A stretch of DNA of 64,000 nucleotides from Lingula anatina (GCF_001039355.2 NW_019776079.1:347532-411531), one strand, 5' to 3'; shown: positions 38,301 through 51,926, counted from the stretch's first letter. Program-made: numbers and translations. The notes: a model not told the origin generated them from the sequence alone.

Positions 38301-39535
38301 ACAATGGAGACTATTGCCAGGATGATTTCAAATTTGAGTTGTAGACATTTAAAAAAGCGTTATCTTCTTACTATAAAAATATATATGTATTCTTATCCTT
38401 TAGGAGCTGCGCTGGAACAGATCCATATTTTTGCAGTGGCACATATCCTAAGGAGACCTATAATTGTTTATGGAGTTAAATTTGTCAAGAATTTTAGAGG
38501 AGAAAATATTGGAATTGCAAGATTTCAAGGTTAATGCATCTCATGTGAAGAATAATTCCTGTGTTTGTTTGTACACTTATTTTCATTTAAGTCTTCATTT
38601 GACTCTAGCATTTTGTACCATATAACTGGCACAGTTTGAAGACTTTTAGAACGCATAAGTGACTTAAAATTCCATGTCAAGTTTTTTCAAATGTACATAT
38701 CATGCATATTTTCTTTGTGACGTAAAATTGAATTTTTATATCATGTTCTAGGTGTGTACCTGCCTCTGTTGTGGGAGCAGAGTTTCTGTTGGAAGACACC
38801 CATTGCTCTGGGCTACACCAGGGGGCATTTTTCTGCCTTAGTTGCCATGGAGATAGACACAGATGAGAACGTAGGAGCTGGTGCTAATATAGATACCAAT
38901 GAGGATGCTCAAACTGCTTACTTGCCATTGACAGACAGTGAAGGGAAGCTTCTCCCTGTTCATTTTCTCACAGCCTCAGAGGTAAGTAATTGCTCCGTGC
39001 ACACATCTTTTTTGAACCTGTTTATGTTTGTTGTAGAGTTGCTTTACCTTCAAATTGTTATCATGGTAGCTTTAAGGTGGCAATATGCCATTAGTCAAGG
39101 TACCTGATTTGCCACTGTATTTACAATTAGTTTTTTTCTGGTATGTTTTAACTTGATATGTAGTTGTGTTAGTTGAAACTTCTCAAATAGGATGTGTCAT
39201 AAAAAGCAGTTCATCTAATGGGACGTAATGCAGTTAGCTTTTTTGCATTTTGCATGATAGATTATACATCGATAATTTGTTTGTCAACTCTATTATTTCC
39301 TCTCACGCAGACTGGTAAAGAGGAAGCCATTCTCAGGGACTGGTTAGACTGTTGTGTCACTGATGGTGGATTACTTGTTGCACAGCAGAAGTTTGGCAAG
39401 CAGCCCACACAGGTTCGCCAAATGATGGACGAATGGCTGGACCGCTATAGGAAAATTGCTCATGTTGTTCAGTCTCCCACAAGATCTCAGTGCCAACAGA
39501 CTTTATCCAGTGATGGAGAAACTGATGACGAGTGA
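31937..39535 (+). CDS. ZRANB1: ZRANB1 / Trabid, NZF-OTU deubiquitinase (750 aa)
   Basis: Exons: 31937-33218 (exon begins 31901), 35761-35832, 37595-37793, 38091-38209, 38404-38529, 38752-38981, 39311-39535 (stop TGA). The phases close to 2253 bases; human is 708 aa. Trabid is an OTU-family ubiquitin protease preferring K29/K33/K63 chains, implicated in Wnt signalling. Three NZF zinc fingers (WSCEYCTYENF residues 7-30, WSCHVCTYLNW 78-101, WCCKACTYENW 163-186) bind ubiquitin. A low-complexity Ser/Ala linker follows (about 190-280), then an ankyrin-like domain (GVVEGDAQAVEAF...VHLAIRFQREDML) and the OTU domain. The OTU carries TAGDCLLDSVLQ with catalytic Cys485 and YTRGHFSAL with His625. The linker is longer and more serine-rich than in vertebrates. 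The chosen start matches the human N-terminus; a spliced in-frame upstream ATG is possible. Confidence 0.97.
35235..35329. repeat. (TA)n microsatellite
   Basis: About 47 uninterrupted TA units in the ZRANB1 intron after the first coding exon. The rest of that 2.5 kb intron (33219-35760) shows no recognisable element. Confidence 0.98.
37089..37327. repeat. Tandem duplication, about 119 bases, diverged
   Basis: Two units share TTCATTTGTTAATGTA, AACA(A)AGTAAAGTTTATGGACCT and AACAAGA. They end at 37206 and 37327 with AAAGTTTATGGACCT. It is intronic in ZRANB1. Confidence 0.8.
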
Positions 39536-41574
39536 AGGGTGTCTTCAGATTTTCTAACAAAAATAAAGAGTCCTAGACCCATGCATGGCTCTCATGATAG
39601 CTGTAAAATTTTGAAAATGGGGGAGCTTGTGCCTCAGATCAAGAAAGTTTGTGGCATGTTTTATCATGGAGGGAGAAGTCAGTGGGTCTTACATCATTGG
39701 CAGCTTTCTGGTTGATACATCCTGGGCATGATGTGCTCTTCACTGAAAAGAATCACTTTCTAAGTGTTCTTGACAACCAATTTTTTTCTTTACCCAATGG
39801 GTTATTTTTTTCAGTGATGTCTGTATTGTAAATGGTTGTGGCAAAGCTATTGTTATAATGATTTTAAGTGATTGGAAACAATTGACAGTAATATTTTCTT
39901 GACATTTCTCATTTTTGGGGGATGGTTCAGTAAGTAGGGTTCAATAAGGATTCAAATACATCAGTGCATATGAATGGACAGAGATTAATTAAGTCTGGTG
40001 CTTTGGCAATGTTTTGTTCAACAATGACAAAATGAGCTAGGAATTGTTATTGATAGATATTTAGATTGGTGGTTTTTGGACAGTTTTAGATTATATGTTT
40101 GATTATTCACCAATTAATACTGTTGGATCAGTAGTTGACATGATGTGTGTATTCCAGTAAGCAAATAATAATATTACAGGGATACATTTTAACTATTGAC
40201 AGGTTTCATATCTGTGTACAGGATCGCAGTACCACTTTTTAGTTTGCTTATGTTTTTCACAATGCTTTTTTTCACATTTTTATCCCATTATTTGGATGTA
40301 TAACATAATAGAATCATAGGAATTATACATGTTAGAATATTTTATTTATTTGAATGGTTATGTATGCTACATGCTGCATTATGACCTGACATTGTCTAAA
40401 GGAAGCCTAGTGGCACTTTGAACGTTAATGTACCATTACTGTAGTAGGATGTACAAAATCATTGTAACATTGAAATTATTTGCTGTACTTCATAGAGAGC
40501 AGACTGCACTGGACTATAGTGATCTGTTTGCAAATATCATCTACATCAATATCAGTTGCATGTTTTGGTTCTAAGACTAATAGTAAATTTACATTGTTTT
40601 CTATTAGTTATCAGTATACAGTGTAATGTTTCTTATAGAAAACCCACTTCCGAAACATTTTCATTTGACAATATAATAGAATACATATAAAGATATTTGA
40701 CTTTGTGTATGCAATTTAAGCCATCAACATTATTATTATTATTATTGAGAAAGTAAAGTACTGTGACAATAATAATAATAATTATAATAATAAACTTTAA
40801 AGAGGGTAAAACGTGTTAAGTAACCAGAATAACCAGTTAAATGATTTAGTCATGGAATAGATTGTATATCATAACCTCATAACATACATTTATTGTTTGT
40901 CCAAGATGATATGCAACCATGTAAAGTATATACGCTGTATCTCATTTTGTATCATATACCTCTGTTTTATTTGAAAAGTACATGGATTCATTCTGAATTT
41001 AAGTAAGGTGGTTAAACTGGTGTTGATTATGAACATGCAAACCTTTGTGTGTGCTGTTCATTATGTAAATGATGCCTGTTGGAAAGGTATTTGCAAGCAA
41101 CCGTCTCACCTAACACATTTCTTCCAATAATAATAATGGTCTTTTCAACACCACAGCTATTAGAAATGTTCATTCTTCCTGACCTGTATTTTTATTGGAA
41201 ATGAGTATTTGAGTGTTTTCAGAAATATGTGAAAAATTTGCCTGTCACCAGCATTTGCTGATGTCTTTCAAATGATTTAGTCTGAATTCTGTATACGAGT
41301 ACCCCTATCAAACAGCAAACCTGAATTTGTGCAACAGAAAGGATAAAGTTTTTTTTTTGTGTTTTGTCTGGTTCTGCTATAACCACTTTTCACATTATCC
41401 ACCATTATATATGTAAGCACCTCAAAATGCTCCACATATATGTATAAACATAACCTAGCATACAGATATTTATGATACTTCATATATCTATGGGATTTTG
41501 GTGCTTCAAGTGATATTTTTTGCATCATGTGGAGAACATTTGCATTTGCAAATTGTAAGGTTCTCTCTCACTTA

Positions 41575-41834
41575 GGCCCCTTTTCACACAGAGCGATAGT
41601 TTTCTGCATTGCTGTAGTTAGAGAGATTGGCAAATTAATAATGGTATGAAAATTATGCAATATGCACTTAAACAGAGCCACCATGCTTAACAAGGCCAGT
41701 TAACCCAGTGAATTTTGACTGATGCATAAGGGCTTGCGAAAGGGGGTACCTACATTCCCCCCGATTGAAATTTTATGCTAAGAAAATTTGAACTGGTGTG
41801 GTACAGAAAACTACTGCTCAATGTGAAAATGGCC
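41575..41834. mobile_element. MITE-like element, GGCC ends, TTA target duplication
   Basis: The left end GGCCCCTTTTCACACAGAGC...TAGTTTTCTG is matched by the reverse complement of the right end, GGCCATTTTCACATTGAGC...TAGTTTTCTG, about 32 bases. TTA flanks both sides (41572-41574 and 41835-41837), the target duplication typical of PIF/Harbinger elements. 260 bases, non-coding. Confidence 0.85.
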
Positions 41835-42005
41835 TTAGTTTCTAGACTTGATAGTATGTGTTGTTGAGGATAGCTCAAACGGGCTTTGCATTAAAGTAGA
41901 TAGAACCAGTGGTTGTTTGAGGTTAAGTCTACCTTCACTTTTGTGTTGATTTGCAACTTGGGTGCAATATTGTATTTAGAATGATAATATATATTATATA
42001 TATAT

Positions 42006-42042
42006 TAAGAGAATGCATGTCAGTTTCACATGCATTCTCTTA
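42006..42042. repeat. Perfect 15-bp stem, 7-base loop hairpin
   Basis: TAAGAGAATGCATGT, loop CAGTTTC, ACATGCATTCTCTTA, embedded in AT-rich sequence with TATATA on the left. Confidence 0.9.
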
Positions 42043-43471
42043 TATTATGATTTATGAGTTTTTTAGTTTTTGTGGTGCTGCACTTGAAAGACTTTTCATA
42101 TAATTTCACTTTCATAACATATGGCACACCCCTCTTCATTTGGCAATATATTATTTCAAATCCATTTTGACGTGATTAGTTGTAACATTGTTTGATACAC
42201 TGAAATATGATTTGGGTTTCCTTCTCATACAGATGTATCAGCATCTTACAGAATGTTACTAAGTAGATGGTTGAAAGGAATCAAAATTTTGCATCCTTTT
42301 GTCACAAGCATTTCTGGATTGAAAATAATTACCAGCGATAGATGTGACACAATGTCACCTTGGTCCAGTCAGCTTAGTTTACCTATGTGGCCTTCTTTTT
42401 AGACGAGGCTCTACTTAAACAAATGACAAGCATATACCAGCCTTCAAATAAGGCATGATAAAATCTAACTTTTGGATTGAAGAATCAAATCTGCTTATCT
42501 AGTTCAATAATTTAATAAGAATCGCTCATGATATTTCTACATGCCACACCAATGGTACGCACTTAATTAGCCAAATTATAGTGCATTTCCTCCAACATTT
42601 CATAGTCTGTAATTTGCTTGCCCATGTATATTTATAAATCTGTCTTAATATTAAACCATGTTTACTTTGGTGCTCATTTGTGCATGTAAGTGAAACAGGT
42701 CTCCATAAGCTCCAAGAGTATAGCATATAATGGTCCACTTCACCAGCAAAAACAAATAAATGAATACCAAACCATATCTTAGAAATCATCTTTTTATTAG
42801 TTAATACAAATATTAAATAAAAGAATTAATCTATGAAATATTGCTTCAATTTAAAACATTTGAAAAATGAGATACTGGCAATAGTCACCAATGCACACGT
42901 AAATGTGTCAAACTAGTTTTAGCGTTGTAAATTATACTACAAATAAGTGCTTTTGCTTAATTAAATGGAACTGGATTTCATATAAAGTATTTTTTTTTTA
43001 TTTAAAGCATGTTTTTCAGTGTAAATAACATGGATGAAAAAACAAACTGATATACAGTAATATGGCTGAATTACATTTCACCAAAAAGTAAGGTTATTTT
43101 GTGCATTTAATACTGAGACAAACAGCTTCGAACAGCCCAAAAAAATGCTAAGCTTTAATGATTGACTAATAAGTTCATGTCCCACTACTCTTTTGATTAC
43201 TAAATTTATATACACATTCTAAATGTTTATAGAAAACTGACTAAATCAATTCCATAATGTCTGTTCTACACCTTTTGACAAAATGATCACGCAGAAAAAG
43301 TTACTTGAAAGAGAAGCAATTGCAAATTTACAAAAGGTGATGTATCTTAATCATAGACTAGTGTCCATTCATCCAAATTCAACATGTTGTAATATACAAT
43401 ATTAAATTTTTTATGAAACATTAAGTAATTGAGGTCTGATATCAATTAATTTCTGCCATGATCAACCTGAT

Positions 43472-43514
43472 ATACATGTACATGTACGATATACATGTAC
43501 ATGTACATGTACAA
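43472..43514. repeat. (TACATG)n tract
   Basis: Two runs of TACATGTACATGTAC separated by GATA, in the MGAT2 3' region. Confidence 0.9.
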
Positions 43515-43992
43515 TAGATGGAGTCCTTCTCTCCTTTCAAAGTGGCAGGCAAAGTCTACTGTACGTTTTCAACCTCCCGAGTAATGTTTTGAATCCACTG
43601 TACTATTTACCCATTATCAAGATATCAAGAATGTAACATGTTCATTGTTCAGTAAAAGTTATAGCTAGGTAAAACTTGCATAATCCAGAGAAAGCCTACA
43701 GAAATTGGTTGTCAAACATGCTCATAACCTATTGAGCTCACGTAATCTGTATCCACCAAGCATTTACATTCACCTAAGGAAATACAGTGACAACTTCTAC
43801 TGCTACTACTCCAAGTTAATGACACTGCTTATTCAGATCCTTTTTATACTCACTGCCCTCCCCTCTTTAGTGATAATTTGAGCTAATACACTATCTCCTT
43901 CATCATCCATCTTCTACTGGCAACTGGATCACGATACATATGTTCCTATGGAGGCCTTGACACCATACATTTGGATCCCTAGTCAAAGTATG

Positions 43993-46900
43993 CTACCTTG
44001 TTGTTTTTGTTGGCTTTTGATGCTCTAGGAAACTTAAACATAATTCATGGTCCCTTATGTCTCCCCAACCTCCATTTCCCTTTGGTGACTTAGATTTTTT
44101 ATTTATGACATGGGATACTTGTAGTTTATCTGGAAACAGGTGCTGTCTGTTGGCTGCCAGCATGCTACTGATCTGCTGCACCTTGGCATGAGGATCACAG
44201 TTTTTACCCTTGTGGTGAACACCACTGAAAAGGAAACAGGATAGACTTAAAGATGCATTTGAAGTCAATTTTTTTGCCACAAAAGCCAACCAAATGCCAC
44301 CATACCAGTTAAGTTTCAATAGTATGCCTTCAATAGACCAAATATATCGAAACAGCTGATTGAATAATTCATTTGGTTTATCCCTTGGCATGTTGACTTT
44401 ATTTGAGCCCTTTTCAGAAACTAGTAGAAGTGGTTAATGTGTTACTGGGAATCCATACTCCACCAATGTTTGGTGCAAATGTACCTTCATATGGCTGCAC
44501 TCAGAACAGTGGACTAACTAGTCTGAGAGTCAAATATGGCTGACCCACTTGAATACTTCCCAACAGGGAATCTATTCAGTGTCTATTTGCGGATTAGATG
44601 GCAAGCTTTTTAGTGGGTCGCCATATTTGGCCTGCTGACTAGTTGGTTCACTGTTCTGAATGCGGCCTATATCCGTTTACAAATGTTGGCTTTGTTGCTG
44701 ACTACTGTTGCAAAAAGATTTATTAAAGGGATCAAAATTTAATTTTAAAAACTGCTTGTGATAGCACTTGAATGTGCATCACTAAATAAATCTTCATAAA
44801 GCAGAATGAGGGAGTCAATATGTGGGCAATTTCAATACTTTACAAATAGACAAAAAGATTTTCATGTTTTTCATAAAGAATACTGTGTTCTCTCTACATG
44901 GATTACCACCAGCACTTACCATTCTCCTATATGGAACACTCTTGGCCCCTTCATTAACATCACTTTCAGTCCTCCAGCTATACAGGTAGAACTTACATAC
45001 TGTAAACTCCAGTCCCAATTGTAATCATCAAATTTACAAAATACCTAAAACAAAAAAGACTTCATTTATTCCAGAAAAACGATACTTCTTTCAATACATT
45101 ACCCTGGCTGATTGCATACCCTATATCTCACAAAGCTCTATATCAATATTCTCAAAGGGATGACAACTCTTCGTGACAGCAGAGAAGTGCCATAAAACAG
45201 ATTTTCCTGGGGTAAATGACAATTTTCCCATACTTTCCAATGGTTCAGGAATCCATTCCAACATTCAAAGTTAGTAATAGTTTTTTTTAATGTGGATTTT
45301 GAAATAATCTCTTTAGAGATCCAGATCCATTCTGTTATATCTTTAGAGATTATTAAGGAGGGTAGCCATCCATGAAGGTCCACGTGGTCCTATGGACTGG
45401 CAAGCACAGATTTCAGAATAATTGCGATAATCGCCATTTTGGTGGTAAAATGGAATTTATTATATTTCATTGTGTTGTTCACAATGTATTTATTGTGAAA
45501 TTTTGAATCTCATATGAAGAGCTGTTAATTTTTAAAACTTAACTTTCACATCTCACATTCAATTAACGAAGCAACACACCACACAATTTTACAAATAATA
45601 ATTATTATTTACCTGAGCACATTTTCTGATAATTTCCCACCAATTCCTGTCCATAGCCATTCCCATGTTGTGTTTGGATGAAATCCATTCTGTTATATCA
45701 ACCTGCAAAGTAAAATGCATAGTGAAGCAGGGGCCCAAACATCCACCATCCCCTCTGACAGTGTTGTGAAGAAAAACCTTGGGCAACAGATCTTTATGGT
45801 GTTTTAACTGAAAATTCTGGCAACAAAAGCTCTCAAAGAAAGATCTCCAGCATCTTCTTTAATTTTTAATGTGCATATTGTGTTAAACTACATCTTTTAT
45901 GTAGGCAAATTTAAGTTAGGTTGGCTCAGCCTAGCATAATAATACAGGATCATAAAATAAGAAATAACTAATGCAAATGATATCTATAAACTTTTTGTGT
46001 ATACATTATGTATATATAGAATTGTTTCATCTTAATTGACAGGTAGTTGATTATAAATTCAGGATGCTAGTAATCCAGATCCATTCAAGATGCCAGTAAG
46101 CCAAAGAGATACACCATATAGATATGTTCCTAACAAGCTTTTCGCAATTCCTGATAGAAGATGATAGCTGAATTCCTTAAAGTATTAACCAAGGAAAGGT
46201 AGCTACGAGATACATTGATGCAGTGGAAATTTGGCAAGAACTAAAAATAACATGCATTTATCAAAAACTAGTAAAAAGTGAAAGAGAAGTTTTGTCATGA
46301 TATAAACACAAGTAAAGACAACTGCAGAATTGTTCAACTTTAAATAAAGAGATGTGCAAAGATTTTGACTTTATAGTAAGGTAAAAAGACTTGAAATGCA
46401 GTACAGAGATTATAGGGTAATACTAATATCTATCCATGCAAAAGGATAATATGACTAGACTGGTCCCAACCCATTTAAGGTCTGTAAAATAAAACACACT
46501 ACCAGCTGGAAAGAAATAAAGGGTAAGTGTTTATCTATTACTTAATACCAGAATGTTCAAAGCTGATTGGCTCTGATCTTCCATGATCACTAAAACCTAG
46601 TCTGGATCCAGATTAACCATGATTAGACTTAGTACCTATTCACTCCCACAACCCACCCCTGATTAGTATAGTTATGTTTTTGATACATGCATAAATCCCA
46701 AAAAGGTGTTATGTAATACTACACTGAAAATTGTCCATTACTGTCTTGCAGGGAACTTTGCAGGAATCTTTATCATCAAACATTGCCTTGCCAGCTATAT
46801 ATATATATATATATATATTGCAATAATGATGACCATCGTCCATAACTGCCTCGAGTACTGCTGTCGGAGTCCAAGACTGTAGTAATAACTGCTATCCAAC

Positions 46901-49900
46901 ACTTAAGTAATAATTGCTGTCCAATACTGCACTGATAATGCTGTCCAATGCTTTATTTAATAATTGCCATTTATTGCTGCACTGGCTTTTTTGTTTAATG
47001 CACTGACAACTGTTGTCGAATGCTCCATTGAATGTTTTTGTCAAATACTGCACTGTTAATTGTCCAACACCTTGTTGATAATTTTTCATGCAATTAATGA
47101 TATATGACCATGATAATATTTCACAGTTTGGTGTCATGCTTGTGAAAATGATATTTCAACACACAGATATTGCTGTATTTTTTCTTTTTACTTCAATCAT
47201 AAAGAAAACTTGGTGGGATAAGAACAAAGAATCACTGCTTGAAAATAACAAACTCTATATACAATATTAGTACAAAACACCAACATAATCTAAATCAATG
47301 TTTGGTTGGGGGTCATATGAAACACAAGAAAACACACTTCAAAAAAGCAAACAGGATACACCGTATGTGTAGTAGCTTGCAGGACATCCATCTGCCCAGT
47401 TCTGATACAAAGAAAAATTTAATGAGCTTCACAATTGTTAGATATTAAGCATGTCCAAACACCATGTACTAAACAGAAAGCTATAATTAACCCCCAAGGT
47501 CCCCGTATAAGCATGCAGTAGATCAGACTTACATCTTGAAGATGTTCAGGTTTTGCATAACCAAATAACTCCTTCAGGAAGACTATCAAACCCTATAGTA
47601 GAAATGGTCAATCCAAAGTCAAAGCTCAAAATGCAAATGAGTGGAGCATAGTTTATCAGTGTTGGCCAATATTAATTGTTGATTAAACATTGTGAAGCAT
47701 TGGGATTTTTTATCTTGATATTGTTTATCACATTGAAATTTTGATGAGCAAATAAATAAATAAATTTCAGGTACGAAAAATGTGTTACATTCATCTTAGA
47801 GTAATGGAGACTATAATGGGTACAGGATCTGAGTAAAATGTGTACAGTAGACATATGACAGGTAATACTAGTACTTTCTACTGTGGAGAAAAGTTGGGAT
47901 ATGGAATTGTCATAAAATTACTAACAGATTAAATATAGGGACAAAAATTTCATGGTCAGAAATGGTTTACTGTCAACTTGCTACATCCCATCACTGACAA
48001 TTAGTAAACAGCTTTATATCAATAAATTTACATGTATAGTCTTGGTTTCACATTTATCATATGGAATTGTTATGTAAGGCATTAAAACCTGTGAATCTGC
48101 TTGCTAAATCTTGAGAATCTGCCTCGAGGCACAGAGTATTACATAAAAAAAGAGACAACTACAATAACTAGAAATTAAAAGCAGTTAAAAAGAGATTCAA
48201 TTTGGTGATTAGACAAAGCAATCTTTTAATATAAAAGTGCAGTTACTAAGCACACCATAAGAAATGCATAAAGCACAGAACTTTTAATCAACAAATCTAT
48301 CGCAATAAAATATTATGTAAGTGTATTCATTAAAAAAGATTTATATCAATTTTAAATCATTCCATTGTAAATGGGTTTACTTAACAGGCATAACATATCA
48401 CACATGGAGAAATGGGGAAAATATGAAAGCATTCTAAATTGACAAATATGGAATCATGGCAAAAGTAAAGTAGCCATTGATACAGATTTCACTTCCATGA
48501 TATAATGGACATGCAAGTTAAATTCATCAAGTTTTGAGAAATCGAAGGGTTTTGCTATGCTGTTTAAATGGATGCTAACTGTCACAATAACAGGTGGCTA
48601 TAGCTCATTACAAAAACATTATAGCATCAATTAATTACCATCTTGGCTACTTACCTGCCTGGACTGGGGACCATAGGTGGGCTTCTTGTCATAGGTACCC
48701 AGGGTAAGAATACCCACAGACTTTTGACTCCTAAAAATAAGAATGTTTTAACTGTTCAAAATGAGCAATTTGGTGGTTAAGATATAATAATATCAAATTA
48801 CTTTGAGACAACATACCATTTCAAAAAATAAATTCTCAAACTATTGTATACATATGATAGGAAGTTCTTTATTATGGATCGCTGTAACTCTTTTAATATT
48901 CAATTTACCCAATATGATATGATACAGCTGTGTGTTATTTCTATTAAATAAATATTTAACACATACCATTTTATTTGTTCACAGAAGACTGCTGCAAATA
49001 ATGTTTACATAAAATTGTATGACATGGAGGTAATTTCTAGCACCTGTATACCACCTGTGGAAAACCCTAAGCATTATGTACATGAGAGGTAGGCTTTTAA
49101 CAAGCTATATGGGCAACATCCAAGATACTCTAATAGATTTTTACAACTGTACATGACATCAAACAAAACAATAAGGCTTCGTTCACATGCAATGTCTATT
49201 TTCTAAATTCTATTTTCTATTTGCGGTATGTCTTATGATCACGGTCTGTGCACTGAATATCCCGCCGCGTAATTACTGGCAGCGCGAGCCAGTTACTATA
49301 AGTTACTATAAGTAACTGGCTCGCGCTGCCAGTAATTACGCGGCGGGATATTCAGTGCACAGACCGTGATCATAAGATAGCGCGAATAGAAAATAGAATT
49401 TAGAAAATAGACATTGCATGTGAACGAAGCCTAAGTGTGAGAATTTGTATGAAGTGGGGTTCACTTTTAACTGATATCATGAGGGCGAACTTTTCTTTTT
49501 AAACTATTTCTTCATTTGGGAATGCATAAAAGTCATTTCTTTATGATAATAATAAAAGTCTCAAAAATTGTTAATGCCTCCCTTTCACCAGAATGTGACC
49601 CTTTCACAATCATGGTGATCATGAAATTCTCTGTTTTGGTCACCGATTTTTCTCTTACACCAAACTGCAATGTTTGCAAGTGAAATATTCCTCAAAAGTA
49701 ATGCGACCAGACAATAATGCATACCAAGTAACTTGGTAGTCTATTACTACCTGTGAGCAAGCGATTTGAATCTTCTGGAAAATTGTAAAATTGATTATGA
49801 GGCAGACTAAGGGCTCATTCCTATTGAAACTATCAGTCTACAAAGACTGATCCATCTCCGACTCTTGCTGAATGCAATCAGTTTAACAGATTATCATGCC

Positions 49901-51880
49901 TTGTGTAAAATAAAGAAAAAAAAAGTATGTTTGGCACAAGAGGCGAACTGTTAATCTGTTAGACTGATTACATTAAGCAAGAGTCCCTGCAGAATTGGAT
50001 CCATCGAGGTAGATCAATAGTTTCAATAGGAATGAGCCCTAACATAAACATGATGAAACAACCACAAATGAACATAAGGATCATAAAAATTTTAAGTGCT
50101 TAGTCCTCATGGGGAAATCAAATGTGTTATAATCTTCAGCCTAGGTAATTAAGACACTAAATGGCTGAATTATCAGACTGTGACTGCATAATGGGATGTG
50201 AAAAAAACAGGTTTTATATTTAAAGTGGAATTAAACTTACTCATCTCTAATGTTTTTCATATGACTGAGGGAATGTAGGAAGTCAGGAGCTACGTAATGG
50301 TCTTCCTCCAATAGTAAGACTAAGCCATCAAAGCCCTTTGTAAGTGAAAGCTCATCGAACACATAGTTAATCTGGAAAAAATATGGAAAATTATCATATT
50401 TTATTTCATATAATATTTTCAAAAATGCATGGAATAACAGCCTTAGTCAAGAATAATGTTAAATGTGATTTAAAAATTCAATAAAATTTTCAGGCAAAAC
50501 AATTTTAACCTCATGAACACTAAAAGAAGTGGTTAACCAAAAAAATTTTTCAGAACTTGTTGCAGAAAACATTTAGGTGAATTAGCCACATAAATAGGAA
50601 TAAAAGCTATTATCTTTAGCATCATTCAAGGCCAGTATTTTAACTAACATAGCAAAAAAAAAAAAAAAAATACACATTGAAAAAACCACTAACCAACATG
50701 CAGCATTGAAAACCCAGCATAAATACTAATTTAAACCTGAATGGCAGGTACCAGACTCCCAGGTTCACCTATTATCTCTAACACTTGCAATTTACATTTT
50801 GTGGTACATACTGTATGGATTTATCTTATTACCAACCAAAAATGGATTTATCTTATTACCAACCAAAACTATCATTTCACTGAAAACTAAAATATAACAT
50901 ATGAGAAAAGCACTCAGAGAGCGCAGACCTTTGCCAAAGCAACTCAATTCTTGTTATTATTCATTATTTATCTATCAAATCATAGAGAGGTGAATAAAAT
51001 AATTTATGCATTAGTAACATACCAATGACATCAGAAGTTGTAAATCAGAGGGAAATACAGGCCATAATTTAACTGTTTTATATCAATTTTTAATAACTAT
51101 TGATTTCTTTCCATAATGGACGATACCATGTAATAAAGCAGCAATAATAATGTTGTTTATTGAAATCATGTGAATATTACATAAAATGTGTGTCATCAAT
51201 GTGACTCAAATGTTCACTTCTTTTGTGGAATGAAGTCTGTCATTTCAACTTAATCGACAATACATGTAGTTTCTAAAAGTGTGCTTCTTTTCAGAACCAG
51301 AATTGCTAGTACACCTGGCCATGGCGTCTCAATACAATGTAACAAACCTAAACATAAATATTTACCTTCCAGAACCAATGGTGCTTAGTCTGTGCATACT
51401 TGGCCTCCCTGTAATGACCATACTTGTCTGGATGGTCAGCATTATTGCACTTAATTTCTCTGGCCCTAGAAAACAATTTCAGTTTTCATACATTATCTAT
51501 CCAGCTGTTTCAATAAATAATGCAAACTTTGTAATAATTTTAACTTGGTCTTCAAAGGGGATGAATGTTTAACTCCCTAAATGCCCTTTCCTTTTTCGCA
51601 TCAGTCATTACCAAGGTTAGTAAGGACTTTTGCTTCTCCATTTTAAGATACAAATGAATCAACCCCTCAAGTGTAACAAATCCACCTACTTTTCCTTCTT
51701 TATATCCCTAGGGCAGTCTTTGGGATCCTTTCCTGGGAACACATCTGGGAAGACCTGCATGGAATAGGGGTAGTAGATCTGCACCACCTACAAGATAAAG
51801 AAGCCTACGTAACCCTTATATTTTGGAACTGACATTTAAGTGGCTTTCAAATCAATTTTATAGAAACACTGTCACAATAA

Positions 51881-51926
<46 letters not shown>

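Larger units (their letters stand above)
39536..43992. other. ZRANB1-MGAT2 convergent intergenic / 3' UTR region
   Basis: About 4.5 kb without coding exon. AATAAA occurs 27 bases after the ZRANB1 stop (39562-39567). A distal AATAAA for ZRANB1 (42755-42760) and an oppositely directed one for MGAT2 (42793-42798) suggest the two 3' UTRs meet near 42.78 kb. It contains a MITE (41575-41834), a hairpin (42006-42042), ATT/AAT runs (about 40730-40790) and a TACATG tract (43472-43514). Confidence 0.5.

Noticed and set aside
45138-45383. Minus-strand frame containing KDITEWIW, like the MGAT2 exon DITEWIS
   Set aside because: As an exon it fails: no splice sites, and it lies within a dispersed repeat. 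Only a 17-base identity is shared, reported as a finding instead.
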